This document shows, in pieces, positions 41,794 through 52,201 of a stretch of 64,000 bases of DNA. The first letter of the stretch is position 1, and each line of letters starts with the position of its first letter. The notes under the pieces were generated by a model. It did not search any database and was not told the DNA's origin. It saw only the letters and a program-made list of their open reading frames with translations. The position numbers and the translations under genes are program-made. The stretch is from contig OCMG01000004.1 in assembly GCA_900215285.1 (NCBI GenBank), forward strand, positions 1,596,001 to 1,660,000, given 5' to 3'. This stretch comes from Ensifer adhaerens (GTDB lineage Bacteria; Pseudomonadota; Alphaproteobacteria; Rhizobiales; Rhizobiaceae).

Positions 41794-41822
41794 GATGCCC
41801 CGGAAACAATTTCCGGGGCATC
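41794..41822 (-). terminator. Rho-independent terminator after the TRAP binding protein
   Basis: Perfect 13-bp stem GATGCCCCGGAAA (41794-41806) and TTTCCGGGGCATC (41810-41822) with a CAA loop. On the minus strand it is followed by TGTTTTTC, so it ends the transcript of the binding-protein gene. Confidence 0.85.
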
Positions 41823-41842
41823 TGATGTGTCATGCCGTCCGG

Positions 41843-43216
<1,374 letters not shown>

Positions 43217-43218
43217 TC

Positions 43219-43980
43219 ATGAGCATGCCGGTCGTCGCCATTCCTGCCGATATTCGCGAACTTGACGGAACGACCTGGCATGTGGTGCAGACCCAATATG
43301 TCAACGCCGCCGTCAAGGGCGCGGGCCTATTGCCGCTGATCGTACCGGCGCTGGAATCCGGCCACGACATTGACGAGGTGCTCGACCGGGTTGATGGGGT
43401 CATGCTTTCGGGATCGCGCTCCAATGTGCATCCATCGCTTTACGGCAAGGTCGCGGAAGAGAAGGACGGGCCCTTCGATCCGGCACGCGATGCAACGACC
43501 ATGCCCCTCATCCGTCGTGCAATCGAGCGGGGCATTCCGCTTCTGGCGATCTGCCGTGGCATTCAGGAGTTGAACGTGGCGCTGGGCGGAACGCTGGCAA
43601 GCGAAATCCAGGAGATGCCCGGCATTTCCGATCATCGTCGCGAGGACGTTCCGGATCGTGACGTACAATACAAGATCCACCAGACGGTGCGCGTGAAGGA
43701 AGGAACCTGTCTTGCCGGGGCCCTCGGGTCCGGTGAGATCAGGGTCAATTCTCTGCACCGTCAGGCCATTTCCACCACTGCGCCCAATCTGGCAGTCGAG
43801 GCCGTTGCCGACGATGGGACGATCGAAGCCGTGTCCGTGATTGGCGCCAAGGCCTTTGCCGTTGGCGTCCAGTGGCACCCGGAATATTGGGTTGGCAAGG
43901 ATGGTCCTTCGAACGCATTGTTCAAGGCCTTTGGCGACGCGGTGCGGGAATTTGCAGCCGCGCGCAAGCTCACGGCCTGA
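43219..43980 (+). CDS. Class I glutamine amidotransferase-like (gamma-glutamyl-GABA hydrolase family)
   Basis: 253 residues. Triad: Cys in LAICRGIQELNV (near 119), His in VQWHPE (near 227) and the following Glu. The family (PuuD and relatives, peptidase C26) cleaves gamma-glutamyl amides such as gamma-glutamyl-GABA in putrescine breakdown. None of the other puu genes is nearby. The start at ATG 43219 follows GGAG at 43206-43209; a longer start at 43204 or 43186 is less likely. Confidence 0.9.
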   Translation: MSMPVVAIPADIRELDGTTWHVVQTQYVNAAVKGAGLLPLIVPALESGHDIDEVLDRVDGVMLSGSRSNVHPSLYGKVAEEKDGPFDPARDATTMPLIRRAIERGIPLLAICRGIQELNVALGGTLASEIQEMPGISDHRREDVPDRDVQYKIHQTVRVKEGTCLAGALGSGEIRVNSLHRQAISTTAPNLAVEAVADDGTIEAVSVIGAKAFAVGVQWHPEYWVGKDGPSNALFKAFGDAVREFAAARKLTA

Positions 43981-44013
43981 GCCGACAGCCAGGCCGGTTT
44001 ACCGCGTTCTTGC

Positions 44014-44418
44014 TCAGCGAACGGCCGTCAACGTGAGGGCGGCCGATGGAGGATCTACGGCGACATAGCCGATACCGTCCCCGGGCGCGATCATCAGCAC
44101 CTGTTTGCCGGCCTTGTCTGTCAAGGCGACGCTGCCGTCCGCGTTTTCAGTCCAGTTGCGCGCCTCGCCGAGGCCCGGCCAGACGTCGTCGCAGCCCGGT
44201 TCGGTCTTGAGCGACAGGGTGCGAGCCGAGGCATGCTTGCCGCGGTTGATCACGCAGGCCTTGCCTTCCGCAATATTGGCGACCGAATAGCTGTTGGGAT
44301 TGCCGATGGCGGCGGTCTTCATGTTGTCCACGCCGGGGTTCTGCTGCGGCGAGGGTGCGAGGTAGCTCGCGGCGGCTCCGGCAATAGCGACAGCCGTGGC
44401 GACGAGAATCATCTTCAT
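44014..44418 (-). CDS. Inh/AprI-like protease-inhibitor family secreted protein
   Basis: 134 residues with an N-terminal signal peptide (MKMILVATAVAIAGAAASYL). The rest resembles the AprI/Inh (Omp19-related) beta-barrel family: a disulfide pair is expected from CVINRGKHAS and PGCDDVWPGLG, and the C-terminal LTDKAGKQVLMI is typical. Relatives inhibit serralysin-type or lysosomal proteases. No protease gene is adjacent, so its target is unknown. The ATG at 44418 has GGAGAGAG a few bases upstream; the longer frame back to 44490 is unlikely. Confidence 0.75.
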   Translation of the reverse strand: MKMILVATAVAIAGAAASYLAPSPQQNPGVDNMKTAAIGNPNSYSVANIAEGKACVINRGKHASARTLSLKTEPGCDDVWPGLGEARNWTENADGSVALTDKAGKQVLMIAPGDGIGYVAVDPPSAALTLTAVR

Positions 44419-44602
44419 ATCTCTCTCCTTTGCCTTCGGAGACATTTGCTCAGACTGTGCCTTCATCCCCATGACGCGACGTCGAAGCAAGGCACATTCC
44501 CATGCCTATAAAAGCATGTTGCGCGCCAATTCCTAACAGAACTCTAAAGCGCGAAGATGATATTAACCGGTTATTGAGGTCAGACAATGACCGTCGACAA
44601 TT

Positions 44603-45568
44603 TCAGGCGGTTCGACCCTTGAATGGCGTTTCCGGAACCGGGGTCACCGGACGACCATTCTCGAACCACGAGATCAGGTTTTCCGCCGTCAGGTCCGCCA
44701 TCGCATTGCGGGTCGGAACGGAGGCGGAGGCGACGTGGGGAAGCAGGCAGGCGTTTTCAAGCGAGACCAGGCGTGCCGGAACGCGGGGCTCGTCCTGAAA
44801 GACATCGAGGCCGGCGGCGGCGATCACTCCACTTTCCAGCGCGTCGGCAAGCGCATCCTCGTCAACGGTCCAGCCGCGACCCACGTTGATGAGGACGCCG
44901 TTCGGTCCGAGACGCTTCAGGATGTCCGCATTGATCGTCTTGTGGGTTTCCGGCGTTTTCGGAACGATGCAGATCAGCGTGTCCACGGAATCGGCGAGCT
45001 CCTCCAGCGTCGCAACATAGCGGTAGGAGACATCCTTCCGTTCATGACGCGTGTGGTAGCTGACCGGCAGGTTGAAGGCTGCGACGCGCTGGGCAATCTC
45101 CATGCCGATGCGTCCAAGGCCGTAGATCCCGACGGAGCGGCCACGCAGTGACAGCGGCGAGAGCATGAAGGCGCCGTCCTTTTCCCAGCGGCCGTCACGC
45201 AGCCAGGTTTCGGCGCGCGGCAGGAGACGGACAGTGTTGATCAGCAGGCCGAGCGTCGTGTCCGCCACTTCCTCGTTCAGAACATCCGGCGTATTCGTCA
45301 CGATGATGTTGTTGGCGGCGGCATGGGCGACATTCACGCCGTCATAGCCCACACCGAAATTGGCGACGATTTCAAGCTTTGGCAGTGCTGCCATCAGCTC
45401 GGCCGGCATGCCGTTGAAACCGGTCGCCCCGCGGACCCGGGCGGCGATGTCCGGAGTGACGAGGTTCGGGTCGGGCCTGTCGATACGGATGAGATCGAAA
45501 TGCGGCTCCAGCCGCTCGATGACGCGCGGATGGACCTTGCCGGCGGTGAGGATCGAGACTTTCGACAT
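44603..45568 (-). CDS. 2-hydroxyacid dehydrogenase (glyoxylate/hydroxypyruvate reductase type)
   Basis: 321 residues of the D-isomer-specific 2-hydroxyacid dehydrogenase family. NAD(P)-binding GIYGLGRIGMEIA near residue 148, the catalytic Arg in NVGRGWTVDE (near 228), the Glu near FQDEPRVP and the His in LLPHVASAS (near 280). It lies 77 nt downstream of a LacI regulator on the same strand and is its likely target. The substrate could be glyoxylate, hydroxypyruvate or a sugar-acid breakdown product. Confidence 0.9.
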   Translation of the reverse strand: MSKVSILTAGKVHPRVIERLEPHFDLIRIDRPDPNLVTPDIAARVRGATGFNGMPAELMAALPKLEIVANFGVGYDGVNVAHAAANNIIVTNTPDVLNEEVADTTLGLLINTVRLLPRAETWLRDGRWEKDGAFMLSPLSLRGRSVGIYGLGRIGMEIAQRVAAFNLPVSYHTRHERKDVSYRYVATLEELADSVDTLICIVPKTPETHKTINADILKRLGPNGVLINVGRGWTVDEDALADALESGVIAAAGLDVFQDEPRVPARLVSLENACLLPHVASASVPTRNAMADLTAENLISWFENGRPVTPVPETPFKGRTA

Positions 45569-45645
45569 GGGATCATTCTGCCTGTTCGTTTCGCGCGGCT
45601 CCGGGCACAGGGCCCGGTCGCGCCGGTTCCGGGTTTGCGCCGGGA

Positions 45646-46665
45646 TCAGGCCCGGTGCAAGGGGGCGGTGGATTGCCGGATACGCATTTCCGGCTTGATG
45701 AGATGCATGCCGTCCGGCTCGTGGCTGCCCGAGAGCTTGTCGAGCAGGGCGCGAGCGGCGAGGCGTCCGACTTCCGACTGGCCGTTCCAGACGGTGGTGA
45801 GGCCGGGCGTCGCAATCGCTGCTTCTTCGAGGTCATCGTAGCCGGTGACGGAAATGTCGCGGCCCGGCATGAGGCCTGCACGGGCAATGCCGTTCATGAA
45901 GCCGATGGCGACGAGGTCGTTCCAGCAGACGGCGGCGGTCGGCTTCTGCGGTAGCGACAGGAAATGCACGGCCGCCTCGAACCCGCCCTGCTTGGAGCGG
46001 GGACCCGCGATGCGCAGCGCCGGATCCACCGGGATATTCGCCTTTTTCAGCGCGTTGACATAGCCCTGGTAGCGGTCGCGGCCCGTCGAGGTCTGGTCCG
46101 TCCCGCCGACCATGGCAATGGTGCGATGGCCAAGGCCGATCAGGTGGTTGGTGGCGAGCGAAATGCCGTAGCTGTCGTCGCCGCGATAGGTCGGCAGATC
46201 GAGGTTCTCGACGGAACGGGCGACCAGAATGGCCGGCATGCCGTTGTTCTCAGCCAGTTCGAGATCTTCGCGCGGCGTGCCGATGGCCGGCGACATGATG
46301 ACGCCATCGCCACCGAGCTGCAGCAGGGTCTCGATGAAATTGCGCTGCTTTTCAACCGAGTCGTAATGGTTCGACAGGATAAAGGTGTGGCTGGAGCGGT
46401 CGAGTTCGCTTTCGATGGCTTTGAGGATTTCGGCGTAGAACGGGTTCTGGATGTCGTGCACGACGACGCCGATAATGCCGGAGCGCGAGGTTCTGAGGCT
46501 GGCGGCGCGACGGTTGTAGATATAGCCGAGCGCGCGGGACTGTTCCTTGATCTTCTCGCGGGTGGCGGCGGCCACGAGCGGGCTGTCGCGCAGTGCGAGA
46601 GAAACGGTGGCGGTCGAGACGCCGAGGGATTCGGCGATCGTTGAAAGCTTGATCTTTTGCGCCAC
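45646..46665 (-). CDS. LacI-family transcriptional regulator
   Basis: 339 residues. The N-terminal helix-turn-helix with hinge helix is clear (TIAESLGVSTATVSLALRD, about 8-26), followed by a periplasmic-binding-like sugar-binding core. It is likely to control the 2-hydroxyacid dehydrogenase gene just downstream and possibly itself. Its effector is probably a sugar or sugar acid. Confidence 0.92.
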   Translation of the reverse strand: MAQKIKLSTIAESLGVSTATVSLALRDSPLVAAATREKIKEQSRALGYIYNRRAASLRTSRSGIIGVVVHDIQNPFYAEILKAIESELDRSSHTFILSNHYDSVEKQRNFIETLLQLGGDGVIMSPAIGTPREDLELAENNGMPAILVARSVENLDLPTYRGDDSYGISLATNHLIGLGHRTIAMVGGTDQTSTGRDRYQGYVNALKKANIPVDPALRIAGPRSKQGGFEAAVHFLSLPQKPTAAVCWNDLVAIGFMNGIARAGLMPGRDISVTGYDDLEEAAIATPGLTTVWNGQSEVGRLAARALLDKLSGSHEPDGMHLIKPEMRIRQSTAPLHRA

Positions 46666-46746
46666 GTTGCCTCCCCGACGCTATCCTCACGCGGGGTCTG
46701 CGCCCCACTTTCAGATCATCATGCGACGATCTGGTCTCCTCTTGCC

Positions 46747-46790
46747 GCGCCAGGTTCGCGAAACCAGCTTCCCGTGCTTTCGCCTGGCGC
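46747..46790 (-). terminator. Long hairpin between the MarR and LacI genes
   Basis: GCGCCAGG (46747-46754) pairs with CCTGGCGC (46783-46790); inside, GAAA and TTTC extend it imperfectly. It lies downstream of the MarR gene and upstream of the LacI gene, so it could end the MarR transcript, but no strong T-run follows. Confidence 0.35.
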
Positions 46791-46797
46791 CTTGGCC

Positions 46798-46816
46798 TAC
46801 TTAAAAAATTTAAGTA
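46798..46816. promoter_or_regulatory. A/T-rich 19-bp palindrome, candidate operator
   Basis: TACTTAAA (46798-46805) and TTTAAGTA (46809-46816) are perfect 8-base arms around AAA, 133-151 nt before the LacI start codon and just after the MarR gene. It has the symmetry expected of a dimeric regulator site; either regulator could bind it. Confidence 0.4.
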
Positions 46817-46861
46817 AACTGTTTTAACGGCGCTTGCAAGAATTTCAAACGTGAAGTGTGT

Positions 46862-47350
46862 TCAACCTTCGGCGGAGAGGGCGGCTTCCAGGTTGTCGCT
46901 GACTTGCTGGAGAAGCTCGAGCAGGCGGCGCATCTGTTTGTCATCGAGATCGTGGAAGGCTGCATCCATGACCGTGGTGCTGGATGTTTCCACATTGGCC
47001 AGCTTGGCTCGGCCATTGTCCGTCAGCCACACCGTGGTCTGCCGGCCGTCGTCGCCGCCCTTGCGCATCAGCAGGCCTTGGGCTTCCATGCGGGTTATCG
47101 TGCGCGTGATGGTCGGAGGCTTGACGCCGAGCCGGTTGGCAATTGCCCCGGCCGTCAGGCCATCTTCCTCGCCGAGCGCGGTCATGACGCCTTCCTGTCC
47201 GCCATAGAGGCCGACATCGCTCAGCGTGCGGGAGGTCAATGTGCGGAACTGTCGGGCGACCTGCGCGATCTCGAAGGCGATGTCTGCCGGACTGGCCGAC
47301 GACTTGTTGCGCTTGCCGTCTTTTTTCTTGTCCTTGTTTTTCTTTGCCAT
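46862..47350 (-). CDS. MarR-family transcriptional regulator
   Basis: 162 residues. A Lys/Asn-rich N-terminal tail (MAKKNKDKKKDGKRNK) precedes a MarR winged helix (about 65-130) with GAIANRLGVKPPTITRTITRME and the wing GGDDGRQTTVWLTDNG. The basic tail may add DNA contacts. It is divergent from the creatininase-family amidase gene, only about 31 nt away, and probably controls it. Confidence 0.9.
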   Translation of the reverse strand: MAKKNKDKKKDGKRNKSSASPADIAFEIAQVARQFRTLTSRTLSDVGLYGGQEGVMTALGEEDGLTAGAIANRLGVKPPTITRTITRMEAQGLLMRKGGDDGRQTTVWLTDNGRAKLANVETSSTTVMDAAFHDLDDKQMRRLLELLQQVSDNLEAALSAEG

Positions 47351-47381
47351 CTACCCGCTTGCCTCCGTGCCGAAGCACGTT

Positions 47382-48203
47382 ATGACTCCCCTGCTTAAGG
47401 GATACCGGAGGTTTCGGGACGTGTCCACGCTGACGAATGGCCAAGCGGCAGGAAAAGACGATCGGATCGCTGTGCTGCCGCTGGGCGCCCATGAACAGCA
47501 CGGGCCGCATCTGCCGTTTGCGACCGATACGATCATCGCAACGGGGGTGGCCCGCCGCGCCCAGACGCTGCTGCGGGATGATCTCGACGTGATCTTCCTG
47601 CCGACCGAGGCGGTCGGCTATTCGATCGAGCATATCGACGTGGAAGGCACGCGGACGCTGACCTACGGGCAAGCTGTCGAGCGCTGGCTGGGCATTGCTG
47701 AGCGGCTGAGCGAGGAGGGCATCCGCCGTCTCGTGCTGCTCAACGCCCATGGCGGAAACTCGCCGCTGATGACGATCGTGGCGACCGAGGCGCGGGTGCG
47801 GTTCGGTATGCTCTGCGTGGCGTCAAGCTGGACGCGCTTTGGGGCGGAAACCGGGATCGTGACGCCGGAGGAAAAGGCGCTCGGCATTCACGGCGGCGAG
47901 ATCGAGACTTCGGTCATGCTGGCTCTTGCGCCGGAACTGGTGAACATGGAAAAGGCGCGGGACTTTGGCTCGCGGCAGAGCGATTTCATCCGCGACTTCA
48001 AGCATCTTCGCGCCTACGGACCGCATGCCTTCGGCTGGATGATGCGGGACCTCAATGCCGACGGTGTTGCAGGTAATGCGGCCCTCGCGACGGCGGAAAA
48101 GGGGCGCCATATGATCGATCGCGCCGCGCGTGGCCTGATCGAACTGCTGCATGATGTTGCTCGTTTCGATATCTCGCTGTTCGACCCTACAGAGAGGTCT
48201 TGA
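47382..48203 (+). CDS. Creatininase-family amidohydrolase
   Basis: 273 residues. The metal ligands are in LPLGAHEQHGPHLPFATD (near 36-53) and the active-site stretch VLLNAHGGN (near 125), both intact, so it should be an active Zn/Mn cyclic-amide hydrolase. Members act on creatinine or in cofactor pathways; some hydrolyse formamido compounds. The start was set at ATG 47382; an in-frame GTG at 47367 is possible. It is divergent from the MarR gene and overlaps the convergent LysR gene by 17 nt. Confidence 0.88.
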   Translation: MTPLLKGYRRFRDVSTLTNGQAAGKDDRIAVLPLGAHEQHGPHLPFATDTIIATGVARRAQTLLRDDLDVIFLPTEAVGYSIEHIDVEGTRTLTYGQAVERWLGIAERLSEEGIRRLVLLNAHGGNSPLMTIVATEARVRFGMLCVASSWTRFGAETGIVTPEEKALGIHGGEIETSVMLALAPELVNMEKARDFGSRQSDFIRDFKHLRAYGPHAFGWMMRDLNADGVAGNAALATAEKGRHMIDRAARGLIELLHDVARFDISLFDPTERS

Positions 48204-49092
48204 GCAGCGGGTGAGCCGCGAGGAAATCGATGAAGGCCCGGACCTTGGGGCTGCGATTGCCGCCCGGCGGCATGATCGCATGAATCGGGAAGGGGTCGAT
48301 GCGGTGCACGTCCTTCAGGATTTCGACGAGGCGTCCGTCCTTCAGCGGCTGCGCCACCGTCAGGCGCGCCAGACGTCCGATGCCGATGCCGGCAAGCATC
48401 ATGTCGACGATGACATCGGCGCTGTCAGTGATCAGGCTGCCGCCGACCTCCTGCAGGTTCACACCTTCGGGTGAGGCGAAAGGCCAGCGCCGGAGATAGG
48501 GAAATCCGGAAATCACGATGCAATTATGGTTGACCAGCTCTGCCGGTGATGTCGGCATACCGTGGCGTTCAAGATAGGCCGGGCTGGCGCAGATGGCGCG
48601 CGAGGATTCACCGATCTTGCGGGCGATCAGCGAAGGGTCGCCGAGCTGGCCCATGCGGATCGCCACGTCCCATTGCTCGCCGATCAGATCGACCTGCCGA
48701 TCGGCAATGCCGAGATCGAGACGGATTTTCGGGTAGCGCGCCAGGAAATCCGGAATGATGGGGCCCAGCACATAGCGTCCAAAAGCGGTTCCGGTGTTGA
48801 CGCGCAGCAGGCCCGAGGGCTCGGCGGCGCTGGCCATGACCTCCTGTTCCGCGTCCTCGACGGCCGCGAGAATGTCGCGGGCGCGGGCCACGTACATGGC
48901 ACCCTCGGACGTCAGCGACAGGCGGCGGGTGGTGCGGGTGATGAGGCGGATACCAAGCCTCGCCTCCAGACGGCCCACGAGCTTGGACACGGCAGAGGGC
49001 GTCAGCGCGAGATCGTCTGCCGCCTGCGCGAAACTTCCCGTTTCCGCGATCCGGCAGACAGCCTGCATTTCTTTGAGGGAGGCATCGGACAT
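48187..49092 (-). CDS. LysR-family transcriptional regulator
   Basis: 301 residues. Helix-turn-helix at about 12-62 (GSFAQAADDLALTPSAVSKLVGRLE), then a two-lobe effector domain. The overall sequence is like the DmlR/YafC group of repressor-like LysR proteins. The usual divergent target would be the small gene at 49212, but that protein is too short to reveal a pathway. Its 3' end overlaps the creatininase-family gene. Confidence 0.92.
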   Translation of the reverse strand: MSDASLKEMQAVCRIAETGSFAQAADDLALTPSAVSKLVGRLEARLGIRLITRTTRRLSLTSEGAMYVARARDILAAVEDAEQEVMASAAEPSGLLRVNTGTAFGRYVLGPIIPDFLARYPKIRLDLGIADRQVDLIGEQWDVAIRMGQLGDPSLIARKIGESSRAICASPAYLERHGMPTSPAELVNHNCIVISGFPYLRRWPFASPEGVNLQEVGGSLITDSADVIVDMMLAGIGIGRLARLTVAQPLKDGRLVEILKDVHRIDPFPIHAIMPPGGNRSPKVRAFIDFLAAHPLLKTSL

Positions 49093-49211
49093 AGCTGACC
49101 AAAATTCACGGATTTGAAGAAATTTCCCGCCATTATCATCATGCGGGAATGAATTAAGATCAAGGCCAATTCAACGGATCCGAAGCATATGGCTTCGCAA
49201 AGGAGAGTGAC

Positions 49212-49430
49212 ATGGCCGAGATTGACAGCATCCGTGCCGGCAGGTTCGAACTTGTCGGCGAGATTGATACGCCGCGGCGGCGCATCCAGAGGGACATCGA
49301 GATACCTGCGGATATCTGGCCGGGGACGCGGACGGACATGGCAAGCCTGGAGCGCAATGCGGAGGAATGGCGGCGCGAGGAGCGCCGCCGGGCTGTTGCC
49401 GGGTTTATCCGGCGCTTGTTCAGGCGGTGA
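49212..49430 (+). CDS. Small Arg-rich protein of unknown function (72 aa)
   Basis: ATG 49212 follows AAAGGAGAG by 5 nt, a strong site. The 72-residue protein is highly charged, with an Arg/Glu-rich C-terminal helix (about 45-72) that could be amphipathic and membrane-attached. It has no recognisable family. Its 3' end overlaps the convergent opgC gene by 11 nt. It is divergent from the LysR gene. Confidence 0.6.
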   Translation: MAEIDSIRAGRFELVGEIDTPRRRIQRDIEIPADIWPGTRTDMASLERNAEEWRREERRRAVAGFIRRLFRR

Positions 49431-50610
49431 TGAGGCCGGTCCCCGGGTTGGCGGTGGGTACGGCTGGGCGAGCAGTCCTGCGTTTTGCCTGATCGCGCAT
49501 GTCGAGCCAGTAGGCGGCTATGATCTGGATGAAGACGCCATTGGCGATCAGCAGCAGGCCGGTCTCCGGCCAGTTGCCGATGATGGCCATGATCGCCTGC
49601 GCCAGAACAGCCAGAACCGTGCCGATCAGGAAGATCGCCAGACCGTGACGGCCGATCACCGAGAGGGGATTGTCATGGTCCAGCCGCGTGATGCGCGACA
49701 GGAACGGTACCGACAGGAAGATATAGACGAGCGCAAGAAGGTGGGCGAGCCGCCAACCCGTCAGATAGGTCTTGTCAAAGCCGGTCAACACGAAGGGCAG
49801 GCCGAGCGAAAGACTGGAATGCGCGCCCAAATCCATGACCGTCCAGAGGGCGGAAAACAGCACGAGCGTGATGGAAGCCGCCAGCAGGCCGGGGCTGCCG
49901 CCGATGCGGCCTCCGCGGGCGATATAACGGGCGCCGACATAACCGATCACGAAGAGGAACTGCCACGACAGCGGGTTGAAAAACCAGATGCCGTCTTCCA
50001 GCATGCGTGGCGGGCCAATGCGCCAGGTGCCGGCCAGTGCCCAGATGAGGGCGGAAGCGGCGATCAGCATGGCCGGGTTGCGCCGCTCCAGCCAGATCAT
50101 GGCCGGTGCCATCGCCATCAGCACCATATACATGGGCAGGATGTTGTTGTAGCCGAGCTGGTGGCCGAGCGTTGTCAGCGCGATCAGCCCCTTCGCCGGA
50201 GCCGCCATGACCGGGCCGATGGCGATCTGCGACAGCAGGTCCGGGCGGAGGAACAGCCATGCCGTGCCTACGAAGATAGCCAGCGTCAGCAGCGTGCCCG
50301 TCATATGCACGGCAAACAAGGTCACCACGCGGCGCCACGCCTTGACGGTAAGCGAGGCGAGATTGGTCAGATCATATTTGCGGCCATAGGCAAGCGCCAC
50401 GGCGATACCGGAAATCAGAACGAAAAGCTCGGACGCGTCGGAGAAGCCGAAATTCTTCATCGTCCAGTGTTCCAGCGGCTGGCCGGGAACGTGGTCGATG
50501 AAGATCATGAGAAGGGCAAGGGCGCGCAAGACGTCAAGACGCGTGTCACGACGGCCGGCTGGTTTGGTCGCGGGAGCAGCTTTTGCGGGCGAAGCATAGG
50601 TCGCGGACAT
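49420..50610 (-). CDS. opgC: OpgC-type membrane acyltransferase
   Basis: 396 residues with about ten membrane helices. The family signature RLDVLRALALLMIFIDHVPG (residues about 23-42) and the SELFVLISGIAVALAYG segment identify the OpgC/acyltransferase 3-related family, which adds succinyl or other acyl groups to periplasmic cyclic glucans. In Rhizobiaceae the relevant substrate would be cyclic beta-1,2-glucan. The start at 50610 (MSATYASP) follows AAAGGAGAC; the longer frame is unlikely. Confidence 0.88.
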   Translation of the reverse strand: MSATYASPAKAAPATKPAGRRDTRLDVLRALALLMIFIDHVPGQPLEHWTMKNFGFSDASELFVLISGIAVALAYGRKYDLTNLASLTVKAWRRVVTLFAVHMTGTLLTLAIFVGTAWLFLRPDLLSQIAIGPVMAAPAKGLIALTTLGHQLGYNNILPMYMVLMAMAPAMIWLERRNPAMLIAASALIWALAGTWRIGPPRMLEDGIWFFNPLSWQFLFVIGYVGARYIARGGRIGGSPGLLAASITLVLFSALWTVMDLGAHSSLSLGLPFVLTGFDKTYLTGWRLAHLLALVYIFLSVPFLSRITRLDHDNPLSVIGRHGLAIFLIGTVLAVLAQAIMAIIGNWPETGLLLIANGVFIQIIAAYWLDMRDQAKRRTARPAVPTANPGTGLITA

Positions 50611-50791
50611 AGGTTGTCTCCTTTCGCCCGACAACGCACGGACGATTCGCTTGTTCCATCATCCTCATCCCGCAGCGCAGCAGAAGTGCGTTCGGAGGGT
50701 GGCTGCATTGTGAAAAATTCATGACAGTGGCGGCGATGAGGCGGGGCGCTTTTAAATTCGCCACGATTGTTGCGATCCGTAGGGAGGCCGT

Positions 50792-50801
50792 CCTATATAG
50801 G
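50792..50801. promoter_or_regulatory. Short palindrome upstream of the CobW-type GTPase gene
   Basis: CCTATATAGG is a perfect 10-bp palindrome 35-44 nt before the start codon of the CobW-type gene. It may overlap the -10 region. No clear Zur box is visible, so zinc control is not shown by the sequence. Confidence 0.25.
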
Positions 50802-50835
50802 CAGCAACTCGAAGCCCTTTCCCCGAAGGTGGACC

Positions 50836-51960
50836 ATGACCGAAGTGCAAGCGACCAAACCCATTCCCGTCACCGTGCTGACCGGCTATCTCGGCTCCGG
50901 CAAGACGACGCTGCTCAACAGGATCCTGACCGAGAACCACGGCAAGAAATATGCCGTCATCGTCAACGAGTTCGGCGAAATCGGCATCGATAACGACCTG
51001 ATCGTCGAGTCGGACGAAGAAATCTACGAAATGAACAATGGCTGCGTCTGCTGCACCGTGCGCGGCGACCTGATCCGCGTCGTGGAAGGGCTGATGCGCC
51101 GTCCCGGCCGTTTCGACGGCATCATCGTCGAGACGACGGGCCTTGCCGACCCGGTTCCGGTCGCGCAGACTTTCTTCATGGACGACGATGTACGTTCCAA
51201 GACTGAACTCGATGCCGTCGTTGCGTTGGTCGACGCAAAGCATTTGCCGCTGCGTCTCAAGGACAGCCGCGAGGCCGAGGACCAGATCGCCTTTGCCGAC
51301 ATCGTGATCATCAACAAGACCGACCTCGTCTCCCACGACGAGCTGCATCAGGTCGAGGATGTCGTGCGCGCCATCAATCCGGCTGCCCGCGTGATGTTTG
51401 CCAAGCGCTCCGAAGTCGACATGGCCAAGATCCTCAACCAGGGCGCATTCAACCTCGAAAAGGCGATGGAAAACGATCCACATTTCCTCGACGAATACGA
51501 GGATCATGTCTGCGGTCCCGATTGCGACCACGATCATGACCATGGCCACCACCATCATCATGACCACGATCATCACCATCATGATCACGACCATGATCAT
51601 CACCATCACGATCATGGTCATCACCACGGCATGCCGTCGGCCATCCATGACGTGACGGTGAAGTCGATTTCGCTGCGCGCCGGCGAGATGAACCCCGACA
51701 AGTTCTTCCCGTGGATTCAGAAAGTGACGCAGACGGACGGGCCGAAGATCCTTCGCCTCAAGGGCATCATCGCCTTTGCCGGCGACGACGAACGCTATGT
51801 CGTGCAGGGTGTGCACATGATCATCGAAGGCGATCACCAGCGTCCGTGGAAGGAACACGAGAAGCGCGAGACGCGCCTCGTCTTCATCGGCCGCGATCTC
51901 GACCAGGAAAAGCTGGAACGCACCTTCAAGGCCTGCGAAGCGCAGACGGTTGCGGCGTAA
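50836..51960 (+). CDS. CobW/COG0523-family GTPase with long His-rich metal-binding insert
   Basis: 374 residues. G-domain motifs: Walker [10 protein letters not shown] (about 17-25), the metal-binding CxCC motif as [11 protein letters not shown] (near 73), NKTD (near 160). An insert at about 229-267 contains over 20 His with many Asp, starting at CGPDCDHD, and would bind several metal ions. The C-terminal CobW domain follows from about 275. Such proteins are metallochaperones, mostly for zinc. The ATG at 50836 follows GAAGGTGGA. A toxin-antitoxin remnant and a WD40 protein follow on the same strand. Confidence 0.92.
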   Translation: MTEVQATKPIPVTVLTGYLGSGKTTLLNRILTENHGKKYAVIVNEFGEIGIDNDLIVESDEEIYEMNNGCVCCTVRGDLIRVVEGLMRRPGRFDGIIVETTGLADPVPVAQTFFMDDDVRSKTELDAVVALVDAKHLPLRLKDSREAEDQIAFADIVIINKTDLVSHDELHQVEDVVRAINPAARVMFAKRSEVDMAKILNQGAFNLEKAMENDPHFLDEYEDHVCGPDCDHDHDHGHHHHHDHDHHHHDHDHDHHHHDHGHHHGMPSAIHDVTVKSISLRAGEMNPDKFFPWIQKVTQTDGPKILRLKGIIAFAGDDERYVVQGVHMIIEGDHQRPWKEHEKRETRLVFIGRDLDQEKLERTFKACEAQTVAA

Positions 51961-52012
51961 TGGTTGCAAAACATGCTGGCTCGGCGAGCGCCAAACTGGT
52001 ATGATTGCGCTC

Positions 52013-52201
52013 ATGAGCGAGCTGAAAGAGCACCCAGACCTTGAGGATATTGCATCAGGTGTAGGCGAAGCGCCTGCACCTGAGCATGACGCGTGGGTGC
52101 GTCGGACGGTCGAGAGCCGGCTGGCGAAAAAGAAAGCTGGAAGTACGGCTTACCGCAATCTCGATGACGTCGCGGCGGAATTCGGGTTCCATGCACGTTA
52201 G
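52013..52201 (+). CDS. ParD-like antitoxin of a disrupted toxin-antitoxin pair
   Basis: 62 residues from ATG 52013 (an ATG at 52001 would add four). The sequence, with APEHDAWVRRTVESRLAKKK and the C-terminal YRNLDDVAAEFGF, matches short rhizobial antitoxins encoded before ParE-type toxins. It would bind the toxin with its C-terminal helix. Its stop overlaps the toxin ATG at 52191 by 11 nt, the typical coupling. The toxin partner carries a frameshift, so this antitoxin may have no active target. Confidence 0.75.
   Translation: MSELKEHPDLEDIASGVGEAPAPEHDAWVRRTVESRLAKKKAGSTAYRNLDDVAAEFGFHAR

Noticed and set aside
51523..51640. CAC/CAT/GAC-rich repetitive tract looked at as a microsatellite or CRISPR-like repeat
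   Set aside because: It lies in frame within a good GTPase gene and encodes a His/Asp metal-binding insert; there are no spacer-repeat units.
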